Below are positions 9,953-20,475 of a stretch of DNA of 64,000 nucleotides, piece after piece. Below the pieces are notes generated by a model that was given only the letters and a program-made list of their open reading frames with translations, searched no databases and was not told the origin of the DNA. The translations under genes were made by a program, and so were the position numbers. The stretch comes from Distichodus sexfasciatus (taxonomy: Eukaryota > Chordata > Actinopteri > Characiformes > Distichodontidae), in the NCBI GenBank assembly GCA_032718565.1, contig JAVGVS010000534.1, positions 30,705 to 94,704 on the forward strand. Direction: 5' to 3'. Every line of letters begins with the position of its first letter. The first letter of the stretch is position 1.

Positions 9953-10154
9953 GAGTGCAGGGAGCAAGCATGATGCAGCACACAGCGGTAAACAAGGTGA
10001 ATTCGCTCGGGCTTGAGTCCTGCTGGTGTGAGTGCCATCAGGTCAGTTCACAGTGTGTAAACTGCATCCAAATCAGATTAGTCAAGGTAAATTCACAGGA
10101 GATGAACTCTCTCCTTTCTTAACTCCATCCTCCTGACCTGACAAGCCCCGACTC

Positions 10155-10345
10155 CCGGCTCCTCATTGTGAACACACCACAACACAGCACACAGTGCACT
10201 ACAACCAAACGTGAGCTCTGCATTTGACCCATCCGTGAAGGAGCAGTGGGCAGCTTTTTGGCAGCACCTGGGGAGCAGTGCTTGGGGACGGTACCTTGCT
10301 AACGAGTACCTCAGTAGTACCATTAAGCCACGACTGGCACAGGAA
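10155..10345 (-). mobile_element. SINE family S2, reverse, partial
   Basis: The complement shows the S2 body (CTGCCCACTGCTCCTTCACG, GGGTCAAATGCAGAG, 'gtggtgtgttcacaatga'). The head end is truncated near 'gtggtaccattaagcc'. Confidence 0.8.
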
Positions 10346-10739
10346 GTGACAAACCCTCATGTCGAACAGGTTCAAAATAGAGCGCTGTTACTTGTTCGCA
10401 CAACGTTTAGTTCGGACAAACCATGCGAAAAGAAAAATGAACAAACAGTCAAGTAACGGATTAGCACAAGTGGGCAGTATGGATTGCCCCCTGTCTATTG
10501 CGCTCTCATTGGCTATAGTTCATCTGGTCAAATTTGGCATCTAACCTCTTTGTAGCGCTCCTGCTCGCGATATGGAACGCCATCAGTCCAAAAAACACTC
10601 CAGTTCAGTCAAATCTTCCCCTTTATTACAGATTAAACCCATACTTTAGCTGATAAATAACAACCAGTGTGCTACTCACAATACAGCTGTTTACCCGATG
10701 TTATTCCAGACGCGCAGAAACAGAGAATATTTCGAGATA
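10346..10739. other. exoc4 intron, half of a MITE related to 40975-41475
   Basis: About 10585-10700 matches one terminus of the element at 40975-41475 ('cagttcagtcaaatc', 'tttattacagattaaac', 'agctgataaataacaac'). The preceding bases show nothing recognised. Confidence 0.45.
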
Positions 10740-11185
10740 TATATATTGTGTGTGTGTGTGTGTGTACCTATATATATATATACCGTATATCTTCCAATAG
10801 TAGCCCCAGCGTTTATTCAAAAAATTATTCGGGCGGCCCGGCGTTTAAAAGAGACCGGCGGTTGTTGGAGACCAGCTATTATTCGCCTCACAGACGGAAT
10901 GATGATGGGTAAACGGGGTTCATTTGGCAGTAAAATACGGTATGGTACCGTATTTACGGCCACAAAATGTAACAGCAACGGCAACAACACCGGATGAACA
11001 TTTTAGGATTTAATGAAATTATCAGTACAACAGTAAGGTATTATTAAAGCAGTATACGGTATTACCGTAAGCATGAAAAACAGGTATGGCAGACGTCTAC
11101 TGAACTTTCTTGCCAATGATGCCACCATATATATAGTATATATATCTTGCAATATTATTGTTTGGCCATATCGCCCAGCCCTAAC
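10740..11185. mobile_element. TG/TA microsatellite and DNA-element fragments
   Basis: A (TG)n run and then (TA)n (about 10746-10790) are followed by sequence with a 'cggtat...accgta' symmetry. It ends at 'catatcgcccagcccta', a hAT-like terminus shared with several elements in the window. There is no coding potential. Confidence 0.5.
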
Positions 11186-11439
11186 TTAAATATTCCAACA
11201 CAGAGCCCTTGGAAAACCCATGCCCAACTGAGGGCAATCAAAATCAATCAAATCAATCAAAAAAATCCTAAAAATCGTGCACATGCCTAAACTGACTTCT
11301 CCTTTCACACCCCCTTTCCCTCCCCTAACTGTATTTATCTTATCTCTTCATCACTCCTCTCTTCTCCCCTTTCATTTGCCCACTGCGGTTATTGCGTGTT
11401 TGCATTTAATAAATCTTTGTGGCAGTAAATGAAGGAGGA

Positions 11440-11660
11440 TTTTTTTTATTACAGAGAGCTAATGGGCAAAAGATAGCGCTCTGGAGAGCCATCAGCGTCC
11501 GACAGCAGGCGGAACCCCGGGAACGCCCGGCGCGAGTCGTTAACGTGGGTCAAGTGTGCGCCGGCGTGCAAACGAGGAATACATTAGCTGCGAGTTAATG
11601 CGGTTCGTGGTGCGATCGCCTCTTCGGATCCGCCGAATAACTCAGACGCTCTCTCTCTCT
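11440..11660. other. CpG-rich unique block in exoc4 intron
   Basis: CpG-dense, non-repetitive sequence with homeodomain-like cores (GCTAATGG, CATTAGCTGCGAGTTAATGCG). It resembles the block at 3190-3500 in composition. No splice-flanked frame was found. A conserved regulatory element is possible but unproven. Confidence 0.35.
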
Positions 11661-12039
11661 CTCTTTTCGTTTTACTGCCGGTGGGATTTTGGGTGACGGG
11701 AGACGGGCCGGTTAATGGCGGGAGCGCGTGCGTAAATTCGCCCAGGATGGGGCAGTCGGTGGTGCAGTGTGACCGTCCGTAAATTCACAGCGCTGTCAGA
11801 AAACTCATTTGGAGACTCGGAGAGACGGTCTCTCATAGCGAGAGCGAACGGAACACCGTACGGAACCATCCCGAGCAGCCGGAGCATTCCAAAGCAATCA
11901 GCCAGACCCCGATGGGACCATACGTTCTGCAAAACTCTCATTTCCTGAGACTTACTCAAATTTTATTACTCAAGTATTAGGAAAGTTAAGAAAGTTCCTT
12001 AGAAAACCTGGTCATAAACTAACACTCATATCTAACACT
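11661..12039. other. exoc4 intron, nothing recognised
   Basis: A TC run near 11650-11664 and then unique sequence. The open frame on the minus strand here has no recognisable domain. Confidence 0.4.
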
Positions 12040-12300
12040 AGGGCAGTTGGTGGCGTAAGGGTAGGGTGTTTGCCCCGTGATCAGAAGGTCGCAGGTTCGA
12101 ATCCAGGGCTGGTAAAGGTGCCAATGAGGTACTCATGAGAAAGGTACCGTCCCCAAGCACTGCTCCCCGGGGGCTTGTTAGCTGCCCACTGCTCCTTCAC
12201 GTTTGGGTCAAATGCAGAGGTCACATTTGGTTGTGGTGCACTGTGTGCTGTGCCGTGGTGTGTTCACAATGACAAATAATCACTCACTTTCACACTTATC
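12040..12300 (+). mobile_element. SINE family S2, near full length
   Basis: The head GGGCAGTTGGTGGCGTAAGG has a B box (GGTTCGAATCC). It is followed by 'ggtactcatgagaaaggtacc', 'ctgcccactgctccttcacg' and 'gtggtgtgttcacaatgaca'. It is the best-preserved S2 copy together with 62405-62645. Confidence 0.85.
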
Positions 12301-12629
12301 AATAACACTGACATCACTAGCCATAACATTTAGGGCAGGGGCTGATCGATTATTGATATTCATTATTTAAATGATTATCGGTATAGGTCATTTTTAAAGT
12401 GATATGCTGATAAAATAATTTAATTTAAAAATGTGATATGTATTGCTTTCTGGTCTGGTGCTGATAAAATGTAATTATTAACTGAATGCAAATTTACCTT
12501 TTACTCATTTTATTAGATTATAAACTTCAAGGAAGCTATGTTATTTAATTATTCATTTGTTTGTTTAATTCTGGGAGCTCCCGGCACTCACCATTGTTAG
12601 TGAGTGAAAGATTATTCGTCATTGTGAAC
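12301..12629. other. Repeat-derived sequence ending in a SINE S2 remnant
   Basis: About 12335-12490 resembles the 'ttgaccgat...atcggc' hAT family at 43276. About 12600-12629 is the distal end of an S2 SINE ('gtgagtgaaagattattcgt') that continues after the MITE at 13381. Confidence 0.5.
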
Positions 12630-13380
12630 TAGGACTGGGAATTGATAAGACTTGATCAATGTCATTGTTGATTCTACCCATCGATCCAATCCGTTATCAA
12701 TTCTCTTATTGATTCCTGAGTAGTGTTTTGAGTGTGAGTAAAGTAGTTCTACACAGTCTTCAGCACCAAAAACAACCATTTTATTTCCCAAAATGATGTC
12801 TGCACAAGACTGTGAACATCAGCACATTGATATTGATATTCAGAGTTGTTATTCTACAGAGACATTCTATGGTTTAGTTTATGAAGAACAATAAGGTCAG
12901 TGCAGGTGGAAACACTTTTTTTCATGAGGGCGTTCCATATGAGAGCCGCGGCACAATAGCGCTGTGGACGCACGTCGAGAATAAATATCCAGTAAATGTC
13001 TGTACTGTGAGTAGAACGCTGGTTGTTGTTGTTTATCAGCTAAAATATAAGTTTTGTCTGTAATAAATGGGAAGATTGAACTGAACTGGAAGCATTTAGT
13101 GAATGTTGGACTTCCCTGTGAGAGTCGTGAGTGCTAACAAACGCAGCGTATGTGTTAACATCGTGAAAAATATCATTCATGCTCATGATTCCTCATGGTT
13201 GAAGGTCTAGTTGCTGAGAGTGTGATGTATCGCAAAACTTAGGGAAAAGTGGAAAGCGTGGTGCTGGGAAATGAGAGAATTTTTAAGAAGAATCCATAAC
13301 GTTGGAGGTGAACAATTCTGATGGAACCGATCAACTGGAACCGGTTCTGAGTCGGAACCGGCTTTTAATTCCCACCCCTA
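12630..13380. mobile_element. 751-bp hAT-type MITE inserted in an S2 SINE
   Basis: The element starts TAGGACTGGGAATTGATAAG and ends CTTTTAATTCCCACCCCTA, an imperfect inverted pair. It is flanked by TTGTGAAC (12622-12629) and CTGTGAAC (13381-13388), a 7/8 duplication. SINE S2 sequence continues on both sides, so it interrupted that SINE. No transposase frame is present. Confidence 0.85.
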
Positions 13381-13620
13381 CTGTGAACACAGCACAGCAC
13401 AGCACAACACACAGTGCACCACAATGAAATGTCACCTCTGCATTTGATCTACCTGTGAAGCAGCAGTGGGCAGCTAATATGGGTGGAGCCAGGGGTGAAG
13501 TACCTTGGAACGGTTTCTTCCTCAAGAGTACCTCAGTGGTACCTTTACTGGTCGGGTATTCAAACCGACAACCTTCCGATCACGGGGCGAACTCCCTAAT
13601 TGTTACACTACCAAGAGCCC
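13381..13620 (-). mobile_element. SINE family S2, reverse, second part of interrupted copy
   Basis: The complement reads as the S2 body and head (CTGCCCACTGCTGCTTCAC, 'ggtaccactgaggtactc'). The remaining tail end is at about 12600-12629, displaced by the MITE. Confidence 0.8.
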
Positions 13621-13689
13621 CAAGATCATCATAGATAATTTATCAGAGTCAAACCTGTGCTAAAAGGCATTTCAATTATATGTTCTATG

Positions 13690-13870
13690 GGGCAGTTGGT
13701 AGTGTAACGGTTAGGGAGTTCACCCCGTGATCGGAAGGTTGTCGGTTTGAATACCGGACCGGTAAAGGTACCACTGAGGTAGTTAGGGGAATTGGCTCTG
13801 CTATCTGAAGATCGCTGGTTCAAGTCCCGAACTGGTGAAGGTACCACTGAGGTACTCACGACCAAGTTCT
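13690..13870 (+). mobile_element. SINE family S2, head duplicated
   Basis: The head begins 'ggggcagttggtagtgtaacgg' and reaches 'ggtaccactgaggta'. A second head-like section follows ('gatcgctggttcaagtccc', then 'ggtaccactgaggtactc'). It is either a dimeric SINE or two tandem partial copies. Confidence 0.7.
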
Positions 13871-14480
13871 CAGAATGAAGCATAAAAGGTATTCAGTTTT
13901 GTGTGGGGAGTATTTGTTATTCTAAATTTTGACACAATCATATTCACAGCAAACATATGTCAGTTTAAAACATGATTTAAAAACAAATTGCTATCGGCCT
14001 TGAAAGAAACAGTATCGGTCGACCCTCCAATTCAAACCCCCAGCACAATACTTTCGTGAGGAACACAGTTTTAGACTCTTACGCCGCTGAACGACCACCG
14101 TCATCGTCTGACAGCGGACATGAGGAAAGAAGAGGAAAGAGAAGAAAGAAGAAGGACAGAAGAGAATGGCAAGGAGGTGTAGGAGGAAAACGCAGGCAGG
14201 ATGGAGAGCAGAACATGCTAAAGTGAGGCAGACGTAAATCTGACAGAGGCGGCAGGTAATGAGTGACACCCTGTCTGGAGAAATCCCACCGGGAAGTCTG
14301 TGCAGAGTGACAGATGCAGGATAGAATTACAGCCGCTAGTGTGTGTCTGCGTTTCCCCGAACACGAGCCGGGCCAGGCGCTATTTCTATGACACAACTAC
14401 AAATTGAAACACCTTGTATGCAGTAATCGACACTGGCAGTCCCAAGGCTTTCTGCCCGAATTTGCACTGTCACACACCTA
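13871..14480. other. exoc4 intron; purine-rich tract, hAT-like end
   Basis: About 13950-14030 ends with CAGTATCGGTCGACCCTCCA, a hAT-like terminus. About 14115-14175 is GA-rich (GAGGAAAGAAGAGG type). Nothing coding is recognised. Confidence 0.4.
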
Positions 14481-14481
14481 T

Positions 14482-14506
14482 ACACACACACACACACACA
14501 CACACA
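14482..14506. repeat. (CA)n microsatellite
   Basis: Uninterrupted CA dinucleotide run. Confidence 0.95.
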
Positions 14507-14989
14507 GATACACACACGCTCACGTGGGAGACGAGGGAAAGATTCCCTAGTGGAAAGAAGAGAAAGTGAGGATGAGGAGGATGAAGAGAGAGAGGGAAAC
14601 CTTGTAAAGCAAGTGATGCTGTGTGTTACATCTTGGCAAACACAGTCCCAACCCAGGTGAAACACGCTCCAGCTCCTCAACTCCGACCACAGGTACCTAC
14701 TAATTGCTCATGTCTGTGGGGAGAAAAAAGTGGCACAAAGACCAAAAAAACACTCAACGTTTTTCGCCGTTCCTTTGGTGCAGGCGTTTGCCCACAGAGG
14801 GACCGCGGGAGAACACACATCAAATATTTTACAGCTCGGGAACACCTGCAACTCTGCCTCCGCCTCTCTCATCACATTTCTGTGCCCATGTCACTGATGG
14901 ATGAGAGCTGGCAGCGTAAGGGGATAGTCACTAACTTTATGAGTTCCAAAAACTCTTAAGCCACAGTTAAAAGTATCTGCACACAATGG
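14507..14989. other. exoc4 intron, nothing recognised
   Basis: Unique-looking sequence. Overlapping plus-strand open frames here lack domain features and flanking splice sites. Confidence 0.4.
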
Positions 14990-15302
14990 ATTTTGTCACC
15001 GACTGCAAAGGACTTTCATCTTAGTATTAGTCACAAAATTACAGAACTGTGTTTAAACGAGTATTTTTTTAGATGTTATTTTAATAATAAATAATCTAGC
15101 ATATACATGTGGATGTGTAATTATTACATTGTTTTAGTTAGAAAAGTATTTCCTTAAGCAGAACAGAATAATCTCACAGAGGAAGACACAACTTATTAAT
15201 TAAAAACTGGTATCGGATCGGTGCTCGGGATCGGCCCATACCCAAAGCCCAAGTATCGGCACTGGTATCAGAACTGATGAAGTTGGATCGGTGCATCCCT
15301 AG
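14990..15302 (+). mobile_element. hAT-like family F4 fragment with terminus
   Basis: It matches 3950-4145 and 62960-63300 ('tagtcacaaaattacagaac', 'catatacatgtgg', 'ccttaagcagaacag'). It ends 'ggatcggtgcatccctag', the family terminus. Confidence 0.75.
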
Positions 15303-15384
15303 TTAACTCCATAAGAAATTCAGTTTTCAGAAATATTATTTTCTACATTTCTGGATCTCTGGATATTTCCTCCCAAAAGCATGC

Positions 15385-15540
15385 ACGTCAGGTTTATTGG
15401 CTGTGTGTACCCTGCAGTGTGTTGGCGCCCACCCAGGGTTGTTCCCCACCTTGCGCCCGTAACCTGCCGGGATGGACTCCGAACCCCCCGACCCCAGTTG
15501 GGTTTAAATGGTTTATATAATGAATGAATGAATGAATGAA
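15385..15540 (+). mobile_element. SINE family S1, 3' end only
   Basis: It starts inside the S1 body ('ccctgcagtgtgttggcgcc') and runs to the tail 'gggtttaaatggtttatataa' with five TGAA units. It is 5'-truncated. Confidence 0.75.
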
Positions 15541-15879
15541 TATTTCTGGATTATGCTCAGATACACTAGTAATACTTTCTTTCACAAAAATGCCATTTAG
15601 ATGAGCACATCGGGTAAGTTCTCTAGATCTCAGCCATATTTATCTCATGCATGTGCATTATTAATATATGTATTTACTAAAAGAATATAAAAATTCACAG
15701 TTTGCATGCTGAACTCTCATAAGGGTCATGTTATATCTCTGTTAAACCACTTAAATTAAAGTTGAAACTCTGTCTCATCAAACTTGCATCAATTAAAATC
15801 TGTTGTGGTGGTATACAGAGAGAAAATGACCAAAAATGCATTAATTTTAGGTCCATGTACATATGATCCTAAGTGAATT
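15541..15879. other. exoc4 intron, nothing recognised
   Basis: AT-rich unique-looking DNA. Confidence 0.45.
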
Positions 15880-16085
15880 TAAGCACACAGTGCACCACAG
15901 CTAAATGTGACCTCTGCATTTGACCCATCCGTGAAGGAGCAGTGGGCAGCTTTTTTTTTTCGCCTTTGGGAGCGGTGCCTTCTGAGAGGTACCTCGGTGG
16001 TACCTTTACCGATCCGGGACTTGAACTGGCGACCCCCTCGACCTAAAGGCAAGCTCTCTAACGTTATGTTTCCAACTACCCCAAC
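15880..16085 (-). mobile_element. SINE family S2, reverse
   Basis: The complement shows the S2 body and head, with an internal run of T at about 15952-15960 where other copies have a short spacer. It ends about 210 bp from the damaged exoc4 exon 3. Confidence 0.8.
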
Positions 16086-16292
16086 TACTATGTTCCTAAA
16101 TAGTTCACAGGAAATGGACTGTGGTCTCCAAATGGTACATTCCATTCCAATTAAAACTTTTTATAAACTAATCTGGAAAAGCGTGAAATACCTCGAAAGC
16201 AGAAGCCGTTCAATGCCTCTGTAGCAACACACAACATTTAACTCCATCTCAGCCCCGCGCTCTTCATCAACCCCACACACACACTCTTACAC

Positions 16293-16490
16293 ACTCCTGG
16301 CATGTCAGTGCGTGCAGGTAGCGTTTGAGTAGCCATGCAGGCCTCAGTTTCTGTATGGAACCTGCTTAATGTTCTCCAATCTCATCCAGCAGGTTTGAAC
16401 ATGTTTTGTGCTCCACTCCTTCAATCCACAGCTTCACTCGTCCCTCTTACAGTGCAGCAGCATCTTACACGACAGCAGGTTCTCCTTCAC
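16293..16490 (-). CDS. exoc4: exoc4 (Sec8) exon 3, disrupted by multiple indels
   Basis: The exon begins after a clean acceptor (CTGTCTCAG, complement of 16491-16499). It encodes VKENLLSCKMLLHCKRDE in phase 0, continuing exactly from exon 2's ...NKIKQ. The frame then meets TGA at 16434-16436. Continuing the known Sec8 sequence requires repeated frame changes. Recognisable blocks follow in order: KLWIEGVEHK, then pieces equivalent to HVQ-NLLDEI, ENIKQVP, QKLE, CMAT and KRYLHA-TDM. I count about seven indels of 1-4 bases within roughly 195 bp. The donor (about 16286-16293, GTGTAAG) is consequently uncertain. Neighbouring exons are intact and the gene is essential in other vertebrates. Local sequencing or assembly error is therefore more likely than true decay, but decay of this copy is not excluded. 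Confidence 0.85.
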
Positions 16491-16499
16491 CTGAGACAG

Positions 16500-17100
16500 A
16501 ATGCAAATGGAAAAATATATATTAATGTAGTTCACTCCTCCCTCTAAACTTTACATCGACCAAGGCTGGAGGAGAAAAACTGAAAATGTCTTTCATCAGT
16601 TTAAAAAAATACTTTCTGTTTACTCCTTGAAAGACACAAATTTGAAAATGTCTCTAAAAAGTGTTTCTATTTAAAAGACTGTTATTGCATCTGACAGTTT
16701 AAAGACTTTATGGAGATAATAACCTACGAACAAACTCATCATATTAACGATTTTGAACATTTTTGTATTGAAAAAGTATTTTTCCTTTAAAAATGAAACA
16801 AAAAATTAATATAGTTTACAGTTTATATATACATAGTTTATAGATTCAAATCATTGTGAGTAATATAAAAATTACATTAAATAGTTACCAAAAATATGGT
16901 GTATAGTGTAGTGTAGACATAGTGTACTGCCAAAGAACAGCTAAGAGAAGCGGTCCAACACCTCACTTCATTCCTTTCTCGGTGTATTTGTTGCTTTAAA
17001 TTCACAATATCTGTAGTACTCGTTCGATATTTTATTAAGTTTTTTCCCAAGCGGCATTTGTTGTCAAAATCTGCCATAACTATAAGCTGCATTTCGCCAT
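16500..17100. other. exoc4 intron, AT-rich, nothing recognised
   Basis: Low-GC sequence with poly-T and poly-A stretches. No repeat family or exon was recognised. Confidence 0.45.
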
Positions 17101-17662
17101 AACATCTTTTCTAAGGGCGCGACATAGTTAGCGCTTCGTGTGGTGCGCTAGCGCATACTTTGTTAATCTTGAGGACTTCAACAGGTGGCAGTGTACACCA
17201 TAAAAAGCATCGATCCATTAAACAACGAAAAAGAAAATGGCAGTGAAAAAACGTTGCTCGCTAATCAAAGTAAAAATCATTAAATCGGATATTTAAAATT
17301 TAAAAAAAAGCGAAGCGAAACCGTTCAGCGTGTTGATAGTAAACAACGGCGCTGACGTCCGCGTTGCAAAAAGTTTAACATACAGCCACCCCAATTTTTC
17401 AGAAGTACTGCAACTCTCATAAATTTATGACGACATGCTCAGCGGATCGTCAAGCGAAGCAGCACGTGCCAGCCATGATGCGCCGTGCATAAAAAGCGCT
17501 CTGAGCGTTAAGTATATCTCGACGCGCAACCACTAATGTTTACCCATAGCGGCTTTTTAGGTGTGTTATGCAGGCAAATTGCATCATTGGGCGCGATTGG
17601 CTGTTGTGCTGGCGTTATGCCAAGCTACGTGATTGGCCAAAGACACTGTCTATCTCAACCAG
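17101..17662. other. Probable mobile-element-derived sequence
   Basis: About 17110-17160 (GCGACATAGTTAGCGCTTCG, GCGCTAGCGCATAC) and about 17480-17520 (GCGCCGTGCATAAAAAGCGC, GAGCGTTAAGTATATC) contain loosely symmetrical GC-rich words. This suggests an old foldback element. I could not define ends. Confidence 0.3.
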
Positions 17663-18435
17663 GCTTGGGCGGTATCCAGAATTTGATACCGTCAAACCTC
17701 CTTATCCCTATTTTATCGGTTTACGGTATTACCGTGAATAATTGTGAAAAAAATTGTGACGTAAGGCTCGGGCAAGCGTCACCAAACTGACTGGCTTGTG
17801 CCTAAACCCGTTTTCAGGAAACTGAATACCAAACAGTTATACTGAAACAATGACAAAATACTTTTACCAGAACAATATTAAACAACTTTTGTTAGCAACA
17901 AATAGCAGTTTATAAAAAGTGCAAAATACAACGGTGAAGCAAATTAAATTAACTTTAAACATAAACATCCAGAACAGTTTGGCAGAAACCCAGCGCTACA
18001 CAAATCAATTAAATTAAATCCCCGCCCTGAACAACTTTTTAATAACAAGAAGAGCAGCAGCTTATAAAAAAGTGCAAAAAGACCCACAACAGTCAACCAG
18101 AGTTGAATTAACATAAACATCATCCATATTATAAAAAGTATTGCAAAGCAATAGTCCTAAACACAGGGATCCCAAGTCTCCCGGAAATTCCGGGAGTCTC
18201 CCGCATATTGATAGCGTCTCCCTGATGCCCGCAAATTGAATAAAATATCCCGGAAACTGGAGCAAGCAAACAAGAACCTGCACGCGAGACAGTAGCGAGC
18301 GCATCGCGCATTTGGAAGAACTGTAAATAAATCACGCACCTGGCGGAGTGAGAGAGTGAGGGAACGTGCGTATGTGTGGATCACTGCGTATTACTGCGAA
18401 TATCGAGATCGTTTTATCGCCCAGCACTACTTGTA
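17663..18435. mobile_element. Composite MITE region ('TTGGGCGGTAT ... ATCGCCCAG')
   Basis: The left end 'ggcttgggcggtatcc' and right end 'gttttatcgcccagcact' form an imperfect inverted pair typical of hAT-like fish MITEs. A second element with 'ccggaaattccgggagtctccc' (about 18166-18300) appears nested inside. There is no transposase frame. Confidence 0.6.
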
Positions 18436-19094
18436 GCTTAAACTAGTGCCCTTAAGTTAGTTGACAAATATGAATCAATTTTTTGGAATGCATGAATCGA
18501 TTTTGGATTGGCAGAGAGAGAATCGTAATTAGGTTCGATTTATTTGTCCAGCCCTAGTTACCATATACTGTATATTTTAAAAACTCCACTCAAACACATT
18601 TAAGACGACAGCACTCGTCCTCAGTCACCTGTCGTAAAAATATTGTGTGTGTGTTTGGTGTGTGAGAAGAGAGTGAATGAAGGCTGGTCCCTCTGAAGCT
18701 CTCATCGAGAACATTAGCAGCAAACTGGCTGAACCGCTTGTTTCCCTCTAATTTCTCTAGAGAGAGAGAGAGTGTGTGAACGTGTGTGCGCATATAAACA
18801 TGCGTGTGCGTGTGGCGGGAAAGGCATTGTTGATGAGAAGACAGATCTGACACCCGAAAAACCGCACAGCGCTTCAGGGACAACACTTCAGCACAGCAGC
18901 AGCAGCAAAAGCATCCCCCAGTTACACACACACACATTCACATACACATTAGAATTACTGTCCTACCTGTGTTCAAAGGACTTACAACCTTCTGAGGCGA
19001 TGAGTTTTAATGTGGATTTTTTTTAATGAATGACTACAAGGATTTATTTTCTTTCCGCACGTATTATTCTGCACTTTTAATAAACACTAATTAT
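18436..19094. other. exoc4 intron with GA/TG-rich simple sequence
   Basis: AGAG and TGTGTG runs occur around 18760-18820, and short CA runs around 18925-18950. Open frames through these are simple-sequence artefacts. Confidence 0.5.
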
Positions 19095-19756
19095 ATCGCG
19101 GAATTCAACAAATGAAATGGAATCCGTTGTAAAACACGGAGTGTCGTATAATTCGCTGTGTGGGCAAAGCAAGAGTTTTTAATAAATTTTGGCCGCTGCA
19201 GCCCCCTGTACGTGTTACCTGTTGAGGCGGGACTCAGCTTTCCAACTCAACTCAGTGAAGAGGCTGAAACATCAAAGTCCTCAAAAAAAATGACGGAATT
19301 GGAGTGTCAGTGCTAAGTTTAGAGCAGAACAATACCCAAATGATTTTTATGAATCGGGAGAACAACTCTTTTGTAAGTTTTGCCAGCACATAATAGACTG
19401 CACCCGCAAGAAAACGTGACGACCACTTACAGTCAAACACTCACATCAGAAACGTTTCGTTTTGCACAAAAAATGACTGTTTTTGTTGTTTACAGGTAAA
19501 TGTTTTACCAAAGCAGAAAATGTTCTGCTGAACCCCAGCACTTTGTTGAAGTTGAATAAGTCATTTAATGTGAATTTTTTTTCTATTGCATTGTTCTTTT
19601 TTTCCATCCACTCCATAATTAGACACTTTTTAGGTGAATAAATATGATTATAACGAAAACACGGAATTCAGAAGAATAAAAATGGAAAAAAACGCAATTC
19701 AGGAAAAAATTTAACAGAATTTAGGAAAAAACAAAACGGATTTCATAGGGCCCTAC
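19095..19756 (+). mobile_element. hAT-like element, unsplit reference copy
   Basis: It is homologous to the minus-strand half at 7833-8328 (19095-19500) and to the plus-strand half at 19-276 (19496-19756), joined without a break at TTTACAGGTAAATG. It therefore shows the ancestral order of the two separated halves. It lacks the left terminus and ends GGATTTCATAGGGCCCT. Confidence 0.85.
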
Positions 19757-19944
19757 TGTTCCTAAAAACTGGGTCTAATTTTAATAAAACTAAAAATCAA
19801 GAACTATTATGAGAAACTAAAACCTAAGAAAGGTCTCGTTGCCAAAATCCCACTCCAACTCCGTTTGTAGTTTGCACTTGCATGGTGCTGTACATTATTT
19901 AACAATTCCCACAACGTCTGGAACATTCATGGTGTCCTCGTCAC

Positions 19945-20134
19945 CTGTTTGATTTTGTTGCGTGAGCTGGTGATCCTCTCTGTGATGCTCTGATAGGTGC
20001 GTATGGCGGTGGTGAGTTCTGTATAATGCTGAACGATAAGTTGATCCAGATCGCGGTCGCATTTCTCATAGGCGTCCTCCAGACGGCTCTTCTCCGTCTC
20101 CCGGTCCTGCACATCGTCGCTGGTCGAGAGGGTC
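19945..20134 (-). CDS. exoc4: exoc4 (Sec8) exon 2
   Basis: A 190-nt exon with acceptor GCGTCCTGCAG and donor GTGACG. It encodes about residues 27-90: RTLSTSDDVQDRE, the charged EKSRLEDAYEKCDRDLD stretch, and IVQHYTELTTAIRTYQSI followed by SRNKIKQ. This is nearly identical to vertebrate Sec8 and forms the first long coiled-coil helix of the exocyst subunit. The two bases AG left by exon 1 plus its first G give Arg27; it ends on a whole codon (phase 0). The upstream ATG (codon MFASC...) in the open frame is intronic, not a start. The donor's +4/+5 C-G is slightly off consensus but acceptable. Confidence 0.97.
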
Positions 20135-20244
20135 CTGCAGGACGCAAACACGCACCCAAAAATAACTTGGCGCTGACTCGTGAAGTAGAGAAGTTACAAA
20201 CGAAACAGGCAATTCCTAAATTACATGATTGCTGTGTGGGATAG

Positions 20245-20475
20245 TGGTGGGGGTGCACTAGAGAGTAAGACCCTCTCCTCTGGACCAAGGGGTCGTGGGT
20301 TCCAATCCTAAAGCCCCCCAAGAAAGGCCTTTAACCCCAAGTTGCTCTCGGGGAAGCTGTCCCTGAAATGAAGACATGGAAGTGGTTCTGGATAAGAGCG
20401 TTTGCTAGTGTTGGGGGTGGGATTCGAACCCATGACCTCTTGGTCCAGAGGCCAGCATCCTAACCACTAGACATG
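20245..20475. mobile_element. Inverted pair of S3 SINEs beside exoc4 exon 2
   Basis: A plus-strand S3 copy (20245-20409: B-box-like GGGTTCCAATCC, tail 'ctggataagagcgtttgct') is followed immediately by a minus-strand S3 head (20410-20475, complement carrying GGTTCGAATCC). The pair could fold into a stem in the pre-mRNA. The tail resembles the 3' end of L2-type LINEs. Confidence 0.8.

Noticed and set aside
14079..14680. Minus-strand frames of 92-114 codons
   Set aside because: They are driven by purine/pyrimidine-rich and CA-repeat DNA; composition is simple-sequence, not protein-like.
16293..16490. Calling exoc4 a pseudogene
   Set aside because: Exons 1, 2, 4 and 5 are intact with conserved splice sites and a promoter; a single indel-ridden exon is better explained by a local sequence error.
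19927..20151. ATG at the start of the open frame over exoc4 exon 2 as a translation start
   Set aside because: The first codons (MFASC) are intron plus acceptor sequence; the true start with the conserved KDPSG motif is at 23541-23543.
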